DNA of 45,675 nucleotides from Rhodocyclales bacterium (GCA_016235805.1 JACRIY010000005.1:1-45675); one strand, 5' to 3'; positions 24,954-33,955 are shown, counted from the first letter of the stretch. The notes: generated by a model from the letters alone, not told the origin. Numbers and translations: made by a program.

Positions 24954-25101
24954 TCGCCAGGCGGCATGCCTTGATCTGGCGGGGGTTACAGGTCGAGCGC
25001 GGGCCGATGTTGGATGATAGAGTTCAAGATTCAGGAAGGATGATGCCCGGCTCAAACACGGGGAAAAGCCCGGCGGGCGGTTGTTTTGGAGGAGAGTTCC
25101 C

Positions 25102-26382
25102 TTGATATCGGATTTCATCAGCGATTCGCTTCGCACCACGGCCCTGGGGGCCGCCATGAAAGGCGCCGGCCTGGCCGTGCGTTTCCTGCCCATACCGCAA
25201 CCCACGATTCTGGTCGGTCCGGGCGCCAGCGGCCGGCTGGGTCAAACCATCGCCGGCTTCGGCCACAGCAAGATACTCATCGTTACCGACAGCATCATCT
25301 CCAAGCTGGGCCTGCTCGATGACCTGACCTCGGCCCTGACGGCGGGGGGGGCGGAGTACGTGGTCTTCGATTCGATCACGCCCGACGCGCCGATTCCGCT
25401 GATCGAGGAGGGCATCGACTTCTATGAGGCAAACGACTGCGATGCCATCGTGGCATTCGGCGGCGGGTCTTCGATGGATGCCTCCAAGGCCATCGCCGCA
25501 GCGGTATCGAACCCCGGCAAGTCGCTGCGCGAGCTGGCCGGCTATTTCAAGGGCCTGCATACGCCGGTCAAGATCTACGCCGTGCCCACCACTGCGGGCA
25601 CAGGCTCGGAAGTTACGGTTGCCGCGGTGATCTCCGACCCGGAACGACATGCCAAGCTGGTGATCGTCGACACGCGCCTGGTGCCGAAAATGGCGGCGCT
25701 CGATCCCTGCCTGATGACCGGGCTGCCTCCGCACATCACGGCGGCGACCGGCATCGACGCCCTGACGCACGCCATCGAATCCTTCATCGGCAAGTGGGCC
25801 AATCCCTATACGGATGACATGGCGCTGTCTGCGGTCGGGCTGATCTTCGACAACCTGCGGGTGGCCTACAGCGACGGCAAGAACCTTGCCGCGAGGGAGA
25901 AGATGGCCCTGGCCGCGACCTATGCGGGACTCGCCTTCACGCGTGCCAATGTCGGTTACGTGCATGCCATCGCCCACCAGTTCGGCGGCCGGTATCACAC
26001 CCCGCACGGGCTGGCCAATGCCATCATGCTGCCGCTGGTGCTGGAATATTCGCTGCCGGCCGTCACCGACCGGCTGGCCTTGCTGGCGGTGCGCGCCAAG
26101 CTGGGCAAGGAAAGCGAAGGGGAAGATGCGCTTGCGCAGAAGTTCCTCGATGCGGTCGAGCAACTCAATCGCGACCTCGGCATATCGACCTTCCTTGCCG
26201 CGCTGAAGGAGTCCGACATTCCAAAGCTGGCGCAGGCCGCCTGCCACGAGGCCCGCACCGGCTACCCGGTGCCGCGCTACATGACGCAGGAGGTTTGCGA
26301 GGGGCTCATCCGGAAGGTGCTGCCGCCGCCGGCACCGGCCGCGGCGAAGAAGCCGGCCAGGAGCCGCAAGAAGGCGGAGTAG
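25102..26382 (+). CDS. iron-containing alcohol dehydrogenase with basic C-terminal tail
   Basis: A 426-residue group III alcohol dehydrogenase. The NAD-binding GGGSSMDASKA motif is at residues 120-130. The iron ligands D219, H223, H288 and H302 are present with the same spacing as in E. coli FucO (196, 200, 263, 277), as is the NAD-side His292. A TTG at 25102 is preferred as start because GGAGGA lies eight bases before it and no ATG fits. The last about 20 residues are lysine- and alanine-rich (AAKKPARSRKK), unusual for this family. It would reduce an aldehyde to an alcohol, or the reverse; the acyl reductase 59 bases downstream suggests reduction of a fatty aldehyde. Confidence 0.87.
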   Translation: MISDFISDSLRTTALGAAMKGAGLAVRFLPIPQPTILVGPGASGRLGQTIAGFGHSKILIVTDSIISKLGLLDDLTSALTAGGAEYVVFDSITPDAPIPLIEEGIDFYEANDCDAIVAFGGGSSMDASKAIAAAVSNPGKSLRELAGYFKGLHTPVKIYAVPTTAGTGSEVTVAAVISDPERHAKLVIVDTRLVPKMAALDPCLMTGLPPHITAATGIDALTHAIESFIGKWANPYTDDMALSAVGLIFDNLRVAYSDGKNLAAREKMALAATYAGLAFTRANVGYVHAIAHQFGGRYHTPHGLANAIMLPLVLEYSLPAVTDRLALLAVRAKLGKESEGEDALAQKFLDAVEQLNRDLGISTFLAALKESDIPKLAQAACHEARTGYPVPRYMTQEVCEGLIRKVLPPPAPAAAKKPARSRKKAE

Positions 26383-26441
26383 CGAAGTCGTCCCGCTGCA
26401 AACACGAAGCTTGGTCGAACAAAAAGACGAGGAATGATCTG

Positions 26442-28724
26442 ATGAAAAAAGTAGTTACCGTGACCCTGGGGTCGTCGAAAAAGGATTTCGAATTCAAGAC
26501 AAAGTTCTTGGGGCAGGAGTTCTCGGTGCGCCGCTTCGGCGCCGACAAGGACAGCAGCAAGGCCTGGGAGCTGATGCGGCGCCAGCAGGCCAATGCGGAC
26601 GCCATCGCGCTGAGCGACATGCCCGACCATTACCACGTCGGCCTGCGCACGGTGATCAACAAGAAGTCGCAGCATCTGATGCAAGTCGTCACGCGGGTGC
26701 CGGTGACCACGGGCGCCAGCCTGCGCCGCTTGCTGCAGGTGCGTGCCGTCCGCTACGTGCAAAAGGAACTGGGTCGCTACTTCGACAACAACCTGGTCTT
26801 GTTCCTTTCCGGAATGCGCAATTACGACATGGCGGTGGCCCTGTCCGATTACACCCGGAACCTGAGCTTTGCCGATCCCGTGTTCCACGCGGCATCTCCG
26901 GTGCTGCTGAGTTCGCTGGATCAACTCGAGCTCTTCGCCAAGGGCAAGGAACTCCTTCCTGACGGCGTTCCCGGAGACTTCCTGAAGTCCGTGCTCGGCA
27001 CCCTGAAGAACAAGATCGTGGCCAACGCCGTGGCCAAGTCGCATGTCATCGTCGGCACCTTCCGCGAAATTCAGGCGGTTGCCGCTGGCGGCAACCTGGA
27101 AGGCAAGACCCTGATCACCTCGGCCGTCGATGACGAGGCGTTCGCCTTCTTCGCCAAACACAAGGTCAACCTGGCGGTAGATGTCTCGCCCAAGCTCTTC
27201 GAGCAGGTGGTCGGCATCAGCACCATCACCGCCATGATTCTTGCGGCCACCGGAAAGTCTGAAGCGGAACTCGCGGACCACGATTTCGAGGAAATCCTGC
27301 ACGAGTTGGACATCAAGCCCCGCCTGCTTCATCCGACCGGGCGTTTCCGCAACATCCGCCGTTTCGCATTCGTCGTCCATCCGCTGAGCCAGGAGTACAT
27401 CAAGAAAGGCTTCCCGCTGCCCAAGGGCACGCCCAAGTTCATCATGGACAAGGTGGAGACGCTCGCCGCCTACATGCCGCCGATGGTGTATTGCAAGATG
27501 AGCAACATCGTTTCGCCCACCGGTGCAGAGGCCGAGGGCTGGCTGATATCGGTGGGTGGCACACCCAAGGAGATGCTCTCGCACAGCCCCGAGTTCACCT
27601 ACCGGCGCCTGCTGCACGCGGCGAAGATCGCCGAGGGCCTGGGCGCCCAGATCATGGGCCTCGGCGCCTTCACGAAGGTGGTCGGCGATGCCGGCATCAC
27701 CGTGGCGCGGCGCGCGAGCATACCGATCACGACCGGCAACAGCTACTCCGCATCCGGCGCGTTGTGGGCGGCAGCCGACGCCATGCGCCGCATGGGCCTG
27801 ATCAAGCCGACCACGGATTCGAAACGGGTGCCGGCGAAGACCATGGTGATCGGCGCCACCGGCTCCATCGGCTCGGTCAGTGCCCGCCTGCTGGCCATGG
27901 CCTTCGACGAAGTCGTGATCGCCGGCCGCGACATGAAGAAGCTCAACGAACTGCGCGATTCGATCCTGCAGGACACGCCCGATGCGAAAGTCATTTCGTC
28001 GACAGATTACGACAGCCTGCTGGGCGACATGGACATGATCGTCACCTCGACCTCGGGCGCCGGCAAGAAGATCCTCGACATCACCAAGGTCAAGCCGGGT
28101 TGCGTGATCACCGACGTCGCGCGCCCGCTCGACCTGCCACCCTCGGAGGTGGCCAAGCGTCCCGATGTGCTGGTGATCGAATCGGGCGAGATCGAACTGC
28201 CGACCCCGGTCAAGGGCATGAAGTCCATCGGCCTGCCGAAGAACGTCATCTACGCCTGCCTTGCGGAGACCATCGTACTGGCGCTGGAAGGTCGTTTCGA
28301 GGTATTCACCATCGGTCGCGACACCGAGTGGGAGAAGGTCAAGGAGATCTACAAGCTCGGCATCAAGCACGGCATGAAACTGGCAGCCATTTCCGGCGTC
28401 AAGGGCGTGTACTCCGATGAGGACATTGCCAAGGTTGTTGCCCTGGCGAAGAAGGCACGATTGACCTGGAAGGGATCCAGCGGCGCCTCGTCTGCGAAGG
28501 TGCCAGCCAGGAAAGCCGTGACAAAGAAATCCACGGAAGCGAAAGCCACGGCGGCGAAAGCTCCGGTGAAGAAGGCCGCCGCAAAGAAGGCCGCGGAAGC
28601 GAAAGTCGTGGCGACAAAGGCTCCCGCCAGGATCGCGGTTGCGCCGAAGAAGCCGGGTTCAGCAGAGGCGCCGGCAAAAAAGCCGGCAGGCAAGGCGAGC
28701 GCCAGGAAGAAGACAGTGGCATAG
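26442..28724 (+). CDS. acyl-ACP/acyl-CoA reductase-like fusion protein with lysine-rich tail
   Basis: A 760-residue protein in three parts. Residues about 302-676 resemble cyanobacterial long-chain acyl-ACP reductase (AAR): GLGAFTKVVGDAG, ITTGNSYSASG, the cofactor motif GATGSIG (471-477) and YACLAETIVLALEG, where C606 aligns with the catalytic cysteine of AAR. Cyanobacterial AAR is only about 340 residues. Residues 1-about 300 (starting VTLGSSKKDFEF) resemble, from memory, a Thermus/Deinococcus family annotated as quinate 5-dehydrogenase. Residues about 680-760 are a Lys/Ala/Pro tail. The ATG at 26442 has GAGGAA before it. It should reduce an acyl thioester to an aldehyde; a saccharopine-dehydrogenase-like role is the alternative. 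Same direction and 59 bases after the iron alcohol dehydrogenase gene. Confidence 0.7.
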   Translation: MKKVVTVTLGSSKKDFEFKTKFLGQEFSVRRFGADKDSSKAWELMRRQQANADAIALSDMPDHYHVGLRTVINKKSQHLMQVVTRVPVTTGASLRRLLQVRAVRYVQKELGRYFDNNLVLFLSGMRNYDMAVALSDYTRNLSFADPVFHAASPVLLSSLDQLELFAKGKELLPDGVPGDFLKSVLGTLKNKIVANAVAKSHVIVGTFREIQAVAAGGNLEGKTLITSAVDDEAFAFFAKHKVNLAVDVSPKLFEQVVGISTITAMILAATGKSEAELADHDFEEILHELDIKPRLLHPTGRFRNIRRFAFVVHPLSQEYIKKGFPLPKGTPKFIMDKVETLAAYMPPMVYCKMSNIVSPTGAEAEGWLISVGGTPKEMLSHSPEFTYRRLLHAAKIAEGLGAQIMGLGAFTKVVGDAGITVARRASIPITTGNSYSASGALWAAADAMRRMGLIKPTTDSKRVPAKTMVIGATGSIGSVSARLLAMAFDEVVIAGRDMKKLNELRDSILQDTPDAKVISSTDYDSLLGDMDMIVTSTSGAGKKILDITKVKPGCVITDVARPLDLPPSEVAKRPDVLVIESGEIELPTPVKGMKSIGLPKNVIYACLAETIVLALEGRFEVFTIGRDTEWEKVKEIYKLGIKHGMKLAAISGVKGVYSDEDIAKVVALAKKARLTWKGSSGASSAKVPARKAVTKKSTEAKATAAKAPVKKAAAKKAAEAKVVATKAPARIAVAPKKPGSAEAPAKKPAGKASARKKTVA

Positions 28725-28761
28725 AGCTTGCGCCTTGCCGCGAGTGGCTTGCGCGGCAGCC

Positions 28762-28785
28762 GCCGGGCGTGCTCGAGCGCCCGGC
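28762..28785 (+). terminator. GC-rich hairpin after the acyl reductase gene
   Basis: GCCGGGCG (28762-28769) and CGCCCGGC (28778-28785) form a perfect 8-bp stem with an 8-base loop, 38 bases after the stop codon. There is no T-run, so termination is uncertain. It is the only strong structure in the 266-base gap before the phasin gene. Confidence 0.4.
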
Positions 28786-28884
28786 CGGCGCGGCTCAGCC
28801 GCGAACTGAACGATGGCCTTCGCCATCACGCGCCGGGTATCGTGCAGTTCGACGCGGCAGGGGAATTCCCCCGGGGTCATTAGT

Positions 28885-28913
28885 GTGACCTCTCTAATCG
28901 GAGTCGCTAGACT
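28885..28913 (+). promoter_or_regulatory. possible sigma70 promoter for the phasin gene
   Basis: GTGACC (28885-28890) and TAGACT (28908-28913) are separated by 17 bases, each matching four of six consensus positions, 78 bases before the phasin ATG. The gap of 266 bases and the different likely expression level of a phasin make a separate promoter plausible. Confidence 0.35.
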
Positions 28914-28990
28914 CTGCTCCTTGAGAGACAGGCTGTCCGCCGATGCCATATGAGCGAAGCGGCAGGAATCAATTCAATCAGGAGATCGTC

Positions 28991-29488
28991 ATGGTAAAGA
29001 AACTCGTGGCAAAGAAACTGAAGGCCATCAGCGAAGACAGTCAGCTTTCCGCCACCATTCGCGAGTCGGCCCAGCAGATTTGGCTGGCCGGACTGGGCGC
29101 CTTCGCCAAGGCACAGCAGGAAGGCAACAAGGTTTACGACGCGCTGATCCGCGAGGGCGAGGCAATTCAGAAGAAGACCCGCAAGGTCACCGAGGACAAG
29201 GTCACCGAAATGGCGGCCAAGGCAACCGGAACCTGGGACAAGCTCGAGCAGGTTTTCGAGAATCGCGTTGCCCGTTCGCTGAACAGCCTCGGCGTGCCGA
29301 CCAAGGCCGATGTCGAACAGTTGGCCAAGCGAGTGGCTGAACTCAAGGCCGAGGTCGAGAAGCTCAACGGCGGCGCTCCGAAAGCCGCGAAGGCCAAGGC
29401 CGCTGCAGCGAAGCCGGTTCGTCGCGCCGCGCCGAAAGCAGCCCCCAAGGCCGCCCCGAAGGCCGCTCCCAAGGTCGCCGCAGCCTGA
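28991..29488 (+). CDS. phasin-family granule-associated protein (PhaI/PhaF type)
   Basis: A 165-residue protein. Residues 1-about 110 form the PhaI/PhaF phasin domain, with the conserved ESAQQIWLAGLGAFAKAQQEG (about 24-44) and the FENRVARSLNSLGVPT segment. Residues about 112-128 are a coiled-coil (VEQLAKRVAELKAEVEKL), and the C-terminal 35 residues are Ala/Lys/Pro repeats (PKAAPKAAPKAA). Phasins coat PHA or lipid granules; PhaF-type tails bind DNA and help segregate granules. The ATG at 28991 is preceded by AGGAGA. No PHA synthase lies in the window, while wax-ester and acyl-lipid genes do, so it may coat neutral-lipid inclusions as well (inference). Confidence 0.85.
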   Translation: MVKKLVAKKLKAISEDSQLSATIRESAQQIWLAGLGAFAKAQQEGNKVYDALIREGEAIQKKTRKVTEDKVTEMAAKATGTWDKLEQVFENRVARSLNSLGVPTKADVEQLAKRVAELKAEVEKLNGGAPKAAKAKAAAAKPVRRAAPKAAPKAAPKAAPKVAAA

Positions 29489-29549
29489 CGCCCGTGCGGG
29501 CAGCAATTGCCCGTTCGCCTAGCCACCCCCTTCCCGGGCGCGGCGGCGG

Positions 29550-30806
29550 ATGGTGGACAGATTCGCGATGACTGCCGTGAATGACCCACCGCGCATGGCC
29601 CTGGCTCTCGCGGGGGGCGGCCCGCTCGGTGCCATCTACGAGATAGGTGCGCTGATGGCCTTGTCCGAAGCGCTCGACGGGTTCGACTTCACCGACCTCG
29701 ACGCCTATGTGGGCGTGAGCGCGGGCGGTTTCATTGCCGCCGGACTGGCCAACGGATTGAGTCCTGCCTATCTCTACCGGATGTTCATCGACAGCGATTC
29801 GGCCGAAGTTCCCTTCGAGCCCGAAGTGCTGCTGCGGCCGGCCTTGGGCGAGTTCGCGAGGCGGGTGTCAACGATCCCGGCGCTGCTCTCCGAATCGCTT
29901 CTGGAGTACCTGCGCAGCCCGTTGCGCCGCGATTTCCTGGCTTCGTTCCAGCGCTTGTCGAAGGCGATCCCGACCGGGCTGTTCAACAATGCCGGCGTCG
30001 ACGATTTCCTGATCCGGTTGTTTTCGCTACCCGGCATGACCAACGATTTCCGGCGCTTGCGCCACCGCCTTTACCTGGTGGCGACCGACCTCGATTCGGG
30101 TACGGCGATCGCATTCGGCGCCGAGGGCCACGACCATGTCCCGATCGCGACCGCGATACGCGCCAGCGCGGCGCTGCCCGGCCTCTTTCCGCCGGTGGAG
30201 ATCGACGGTCGCTGGTATGTCGACGGCGCGCTGAAGAAAACCCTGCACGCCTCCGTGGCGCTGAAGGAAGGTGCGCGCCTGGTGTTGTGCATCAATCCGC
30301 TGGTTCCCTTCGACGCCACCCATGCCTCGCACGAGAAGCACGTCCGCCAGCGCAGGCTGGTCGATGGCGGCCTGCCGGTGGTGCTGGCGCAAACCTTTCG
30401 CGCCATCATCCATTCGCGGATGAAGACCGGCCTGGCGAAGTACGACATCGAGTACAAAGACGCCGATGTCATCCTTTTCGAGCCCGATCGCGACGACGCC
30501 GACATGTTCTTCACCAACATGTTCAGCTACGCCGACCGCAAGCGGCTTTCCGAAAAGGCCTACCGCAAGACGCGGGAGGAACTGCTGCGGCGGGCCGACG
30601 AACTCGCGCCGAAGCTGGCGCGACACGGCGTGTCGATCAACCGCGCGGTGCTGGCCGATCCGCATCGATCGCTGGCGCGCCGCATGGGTCAGCTCAAGCG
30701 GCGCCGCGCCCGGAACATGGGCCTTACGGCGCTGCGCCTGTCCGACACGCTGGACGACCTGGCGCGCGCGCTCAAGCGTCTGCGGCACAGGCGCGTCGCT
30801 GCCTGA
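29550..30806 (+). CDS. patatin-like phospholipase
   Basis: A 418-residue patatin-domain protein. The oxyanion-hole loop AGGGPLGAIYEIG begins at residue 21, the nucleophile S57 lies in GVSAGGF, and the catalytic dyad aspartate D225 lies in YVDGALKKT. The C-terminal region beyond about residue 290 is helical and basic (KRRRARNMG), which may favour binding to membranes or granules. The ATG at 29550 is used, but ATG 29568 is possible. Patatins cleave acyl esters from phospholipids or storage lipids. Placed between the phasin and a PhaD-like regulator, it may mobilise stored lipid (inference). Confidence 0.83.
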   Translation: MVDRFAMTAVNDPPRMALALAGGGPLGAIYEIGALMALSEALDGFDFTDLDAYVGVSAGGFIAAGLANGLSPAYLYRMFIDSDSAEVPFEPEVLLRPALGEFARRVSTIPALLSESLLEYLRSPLRRDFLASFQRLSKAIPTGLFNNAGVDDFLIRLFSLPGMTNDFRRLRHRLYLVATDLDSGTAIAFGAEGHDHVPIATAIRASAALPGLFPPVEIDGRWYVDGALKKTLHASVALKEGARLVLCINPLVPFDATHASHEKHVRQRRLVDGGLPVVLAQTFRAIIHSRMKTGLAKYDIEYKDADVILFEPDRDDADMFFTNMFSYADRKRLSEKAYRKTREELLRRADELAPKLARHGVSINRAVLADPHRSLARRMGQLKRRRARNMGLTALRLSDTLDDLARALKRLRHRRVAA

Positions 30807-30879
30807 GGCGCCGGCAATGACGGGAGGATTTTGCGATTCTGCTATCCTCGCGACCATGGTCGAGAGGGGTGGGTGAGTG

Positions 30880-31527
30880 ATGGAAAAGAAACCTAAGCGC
30901 CGCACGCGGGAGCGCATCCTGGAGACGTCGCTGGCGTTGTTCAACGACTTCGGCGAGCCGAACGTCACCACGCAGCTCATTTCCGACGAGATGGGCATCA
31001 GTCCCGGCAACCTCTACTACCATTTCCACAACAAGGACGAGATCATCGAGTCGCTGTTCGTGGATTTCGAACGCGGCATAGAGGAAACGCTGGGCGCGCC
31101 TTCGCGACGGCCGCCGAACGTCGAGGACATCTGGCTGTTCCTGCACCTGATCTTCGAGGGCATCTGGAAATACCGCTTCCTCTATCGCGACATCAACGAA
31201 CTGCTTTCGCGCAACAGGCTGCTGGAAACGCATTTCAAGCGCATCGTCGCGCACAAGGTGAACACGGCGCGCCTGATCTGCAAGGGCCTGGTCGCGACCG
31301 GCGACATGAAGGCGACCCCGCCCGAGATCCAGGCGCTGGCGGTGAACATGACGGTGGTCGCAACCTACTGGCTCTCCTACGAGTTCGTCAGCGATCCGCG
31401 GAAGAAGATCGACGGAGAGAGCTTGTCGCGCGGCGCGTTTCAGGTCATGGCGCTCGCTGCGCCCTACCTCGTGGGGCGCTCGCGCGAATTGTTCGAGGAA
31501 GTATCGAAGAACTACCTGCCTGACTGA
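30880..31527 (+). CDS. TetR-family regulator, PhaD-like
   Basis: A 215-residue TetR regulator. The helix-turn-helix region runs from RERILETSLALFNDFGEP to MGISPGNLYYHFHNKDEI (about residues 9-54). The following segment EDIWLFLHLIFEGIWKYRFLYRD (about 81-103) closely resembles Pseudomonas PhaD, which activates the phasin genes phaI and phaF and responds to an acyl-CoA-type ligand. The ATG at 30880 is preferred over the GTG one codon earlier. It lies near a phasin, and seven bases before the TPR gene. Control of the lipid-storage genes around it is inference. Confidence 0.8.
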   Translation: MEKKPKRRTRERILETSLALFNDFGEPNVTTQLISDEMGISPGNLYYHFHNKDEIIESLFVDFERGIEETLGAPSRRPPNVEDIWLFLHLIFEGIWKYRFLYRDINELLSRNRLLETHFKRIVAHKVNTARLICKGLVATGDMKATPPEIQALAVNMTVVATYWLSYEFVSDPRKKIDGESLSRGAFQVMALAAPYLVGRSRELFEEVSKNYLPD

Positions 31528-31534
31528 GGACGCG

Positions 31535-32332
31535 ATGAGATCAGCAACTGCAAAGCCGGCCTGGGCCAAGTTTCCGCATGCGGACAAGGCTTTCGTCTAC
31601 GCCAGTGCCTCTTTGAAGAAGAACTGGGAGCGCCTGCATCGCGGGGATCAGGAACCCTTTCCTGCCGACCCGGCCATTCAGGAGGCATGGCGGCTCTATC
31701 ATCAGGGCCAGTTCCAGGCCGCTTGCGAGGCGGGCCTTGCCGCAGGGATCGATGGTTACAACGCCGCCAACAAGGCCGCCATGATCTACGCCACCTACCT
31801 TGAAGGCGATGAGCGGCGCAAGCTGGAATTGTTCCAGGCCATCGCCGCGCGCTGCGCGGAATTGCAGCAGGCGCAGCCGAAGAACATCAACGGGCATTAC
31901 TTCCAGGCCTACGCGCTGGGTCGTTACAGCCAGGGCATCTCGGTGCTGAAGGCACTGACGGACGGGTTGGGTGGCAAGATCAAGGCCGCGCTGGAAGCAA
32001 GCCTGCGGCTTGATCCGAAGCACGCCGAGGCGCATAGCGCGCTGGGCGCCTACCATGCCGAAGTGGTGGACAAGATGGGGGCCATGGTCGCCAAGCTCAC
32101 CTACGGCGCGAGCAAGGAACTCGCGGTCAAGCACTTCGAAACGGCACTGAAGCTGACGCCGGATTCGGCGATCGCCCGCATCGAGTATGCCAACGCGCTG
32201 GTCATGCTTTACGGCGACAAGCGCATGGATGACGCAGTCGATCTTTACGAAAAGGCGGCCGCGGCAACGCCGGTCGAGGCCATGGAAAAGCTCGACGTCG
32301 AGTTGGCGAAGTCGGAGTTGGAAGAGGAGTAG
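31535..32332 (+). CDS. tetratricopeptide-like repeat protein of unknown function
   Basis: A 265-residue, mainly helical protein with TPR-like repeats. Repeat-like helix pairs are seen near AIQEAWRLYHQGQFQAACEAG (about residues 47-67), LEASLRLDPKHAEAHSALGAYH (about 153-174) and HFETALKLTPDSAIARIEYANALVM (about 200-224). There is no signal peptide. TPR proteins are scaffolds; no enzyme motif is seen. It is seven bases after the TetR gene and its stop is only three bases from the stop of the convergent wax-ester synthase gene. A link to granules or to the regulator is possible but unproven. Confidence 0.75.
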   Translation: MRSATAKPAWAKFPHADKAFVYASASLKKNWERLHRGDQEPFPADPAIQEAWRLYHQGQFQAACEAGLAAGIDGYNAANKAAMIYATYLEGDERRKLELFQAIAARCAELQQAQPKNINGHYFQAYALGRYSQGISVLKALTDGLGGKIKAALEASLRLDPKHAEAHSALGAYHAEVVDKMGAMVAKLTYGASKELAVKHFETALKLTPDSAIARIEYANALVMLYGDKRMDDAVDLYEKAAAATPVEAMEKLDVELAKSELEEE

Positions 32333-32335
32333 GCC

Positions 32336-33931
32336 CTACTTCCGGAAGCCCTTTGGTATCCGCCGGGCGGTAGCGGGTTCGGAAGTCGGCGCTGGCGACA
32401 CGGCGGTTGCGGCTGAGGACCTTGGCGCGGCCCTGCGCCGCGGCGGTTTTTGCGGTGCGACTGCCGCCACCCCGGTGACGCGGCGGCCGAACAGACTTTC
32501 TTCGGCCTTGGCCGGATCGACCGGCTGATCCCATTCCAGCATCAGCAGTGCCAGCAGCATCTTTTCGAACTCGGCGGCGAACAGCGGCGTGACGGTCTCC
32601 GGGTCGGGGATGAAATGGCGGTCGCTGATCAGGCTGAACTGCACGGAATCGTTGTAGCTGAGGATCGATACGCCGACGCCGATGTCGCCCGACTGCGGGA
32701 CCCAGAACATGCACTGATCCAGCCGGTTTCCGGCAAGGTAGAGCGGCTGCTTGGGGCCGGGCACGTTGGTCATCACCGCACTGGCCTTGGCCGCCAGCAT
32801 GTCGAGGAACTGCTGTTGTACCAGCTTCGGCGCCAGGCCAACGACGGCGAGCACGCCCAGCGTCAGAGGCGGCTGGAAGGAGTGCTTCAATTCGTTCATG
32901 CGTTCGCGCACCAGGAACAGCCGCGCGAAGGGATTGGCCTCCCAGATCGGCAGCGACAGCGTGACCAGGCCGAAGCGGTTACCCAGCGTGCCTTCGTCCC
33001 GCGCCGAGCGCAAATTGACCGGCACCATCGCGCGCACTTCGACGCCGTCGACGGTTTCGCCCTTTTGCTGAAGATAGGCACGGAAGGCGCCGGCCACGGC
33101 CGAGAGCAGGACGTCATTGACGGAGCAACCGAGCGCCTTGCACAGCGCCTTGACTTCGCCTAGGGGTATCGGCTCGGCCCAGGCCACGCGCTTCACGGTG
33201 CCGGTGTGGCCCTTGAGGCTGGTCGGCGAATCGGGTGGCATCGCCAGCAGCTTGGCAAGCTCGGCCAGCAGGCCGATGCCATATTGACCGTAGGTTTGCA
33301 GGCGGTCGGGGTCCTGCGCCAGCGACATGGCCTTGCTGCCCAGGTCGCTGCCGGCATGGACGGCCGAGCCCAGGGTTTCGGCCAGAGTTTCGAGCAGCCC
33401 GCGCGAGGGTTCGTCAAATTCCCCTTCCTCGACGCCAACGGGTGGTGGTGCCTTCTGCGGCGGAGCGTCGGCCGACTCGTCGGTGAGCGAGAGCACCACG
33501 CCGACCAGCGCGATGCCGTCGGCGATGCTGTGGTGGATGCGGACCACCATTGCCGAGCCGCCTTCGTAGTCCTCGATCAGGTCGAATCGCCACAGCGGCT
33601 TGCCCGGGTTCAGCGGCTGCACCGCGAGTTCGCCGGCAAGCGCTTGCAGGGCAAGCTTGCCCGAGCCCTTGGGCAGGGCGCGGCGACGCAGGTGGGCATC
33701 GATGTCGAAGTCGGGATCGTCTTCCCAGAACGCGCCGCCGACTTCCTGCACCGCGCACTGGCGGAAGCGCCGGTAGCGTCCGACAAGGCGGGCCGCGACG
33801 GTATTGCGCAGTCGCGCGAAATCCATGCGCCGGGCGAAGACCATGACACCGACGATCATCATCAGGTTCGTCGGCCGGTCCATGCGCAGCCAGGCGGTAT
33901 CAACGGCGGACATCTTTTCGCGGCGGGGCAT
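32336..33931 (-). CDS. wax ester synthase / diacylglycerol acyltransferase (WS/DGAT)
   Basis: A 531-residue WS/DGAT. The N-terminus MSAVDTAWLRMDRPTNLMM matches the family start, the catalytic HHxxxDG motif is HHSIADG at residues 133-139, PLW occurs at 112-114, and the conserved later blocks VNLRSARDEGTLGNRFG and NVPGPKQPLYLAG are present. It joins an acyl-CoA to a fatty alcohol (wax ester) or diacylglycerol (triacylglycerol) at the membrane or inclusion surface. The start at 33931 has GAGGAA upstream; the open frame extends to 34078, but those 49 residues would be translated from the palindromic repeats. A long Pro/Ala/Arg-rich tail (about 470-531) follows the domain. Confidence 0.9.
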   Translation of the reverse strand: MPRREKMSAVDTAWLRMDRPTNLMMIVGVMVFARRMDFARLRNTVAARLVGRYRRFRQCAVQEVGGAFWEDDPDFDIDAHLRRRALPKGSGKLALQALAGELAVQPLNPGKPLWRFDLIEDYEGGSAMVVRIHHSIADGIALVGVVLSLTDESADAPPQKAPPPVGVEEGEFDEPSRGLLETLAETLGSAVHAGSDLGSKAMSLAQDPDRLQTYGQYGIGLLAELAKLLAMPPDSPTSLKGHTGTVKRVAWAEPIPLGEVKALCKALGCSVNDVLLSAVAGAFRAYLQQKGETVDGVEVRAMVPVNLRSARDEGTLGNRFGLVTLSLPIWEANPFARLFLVRERMNELKHSFQPPLTLGVLAVVGLAPKLVQQQFLDMLAAKASAVMTNVPGPKQPLYLAGNRLDQCMFWVPQSGDIGVGVSILSYNDSVQFSLISDRHFIPDPETVTPLFAAEFEKMLLALLMLEWDQPVDPAKAEESLFGRRVTGVAAVAPQKPPRRRAAPRSSAATAVSPAPTSEPATARRIPKGFRK

Positions 33932-33955
33932 CGTGGTCTTCCTCAAATATACGAG

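Noticed and set aside
26442..27340. Reading the N-terminal domain of the acyl reductase as a separate gene fused by error
   Set aside because: The frame is continuous with no internal stop or shift, codon use is uniform and no internal start with a ribosome-binding site stands near residue 300, so one fusion protein is the simpler reading.
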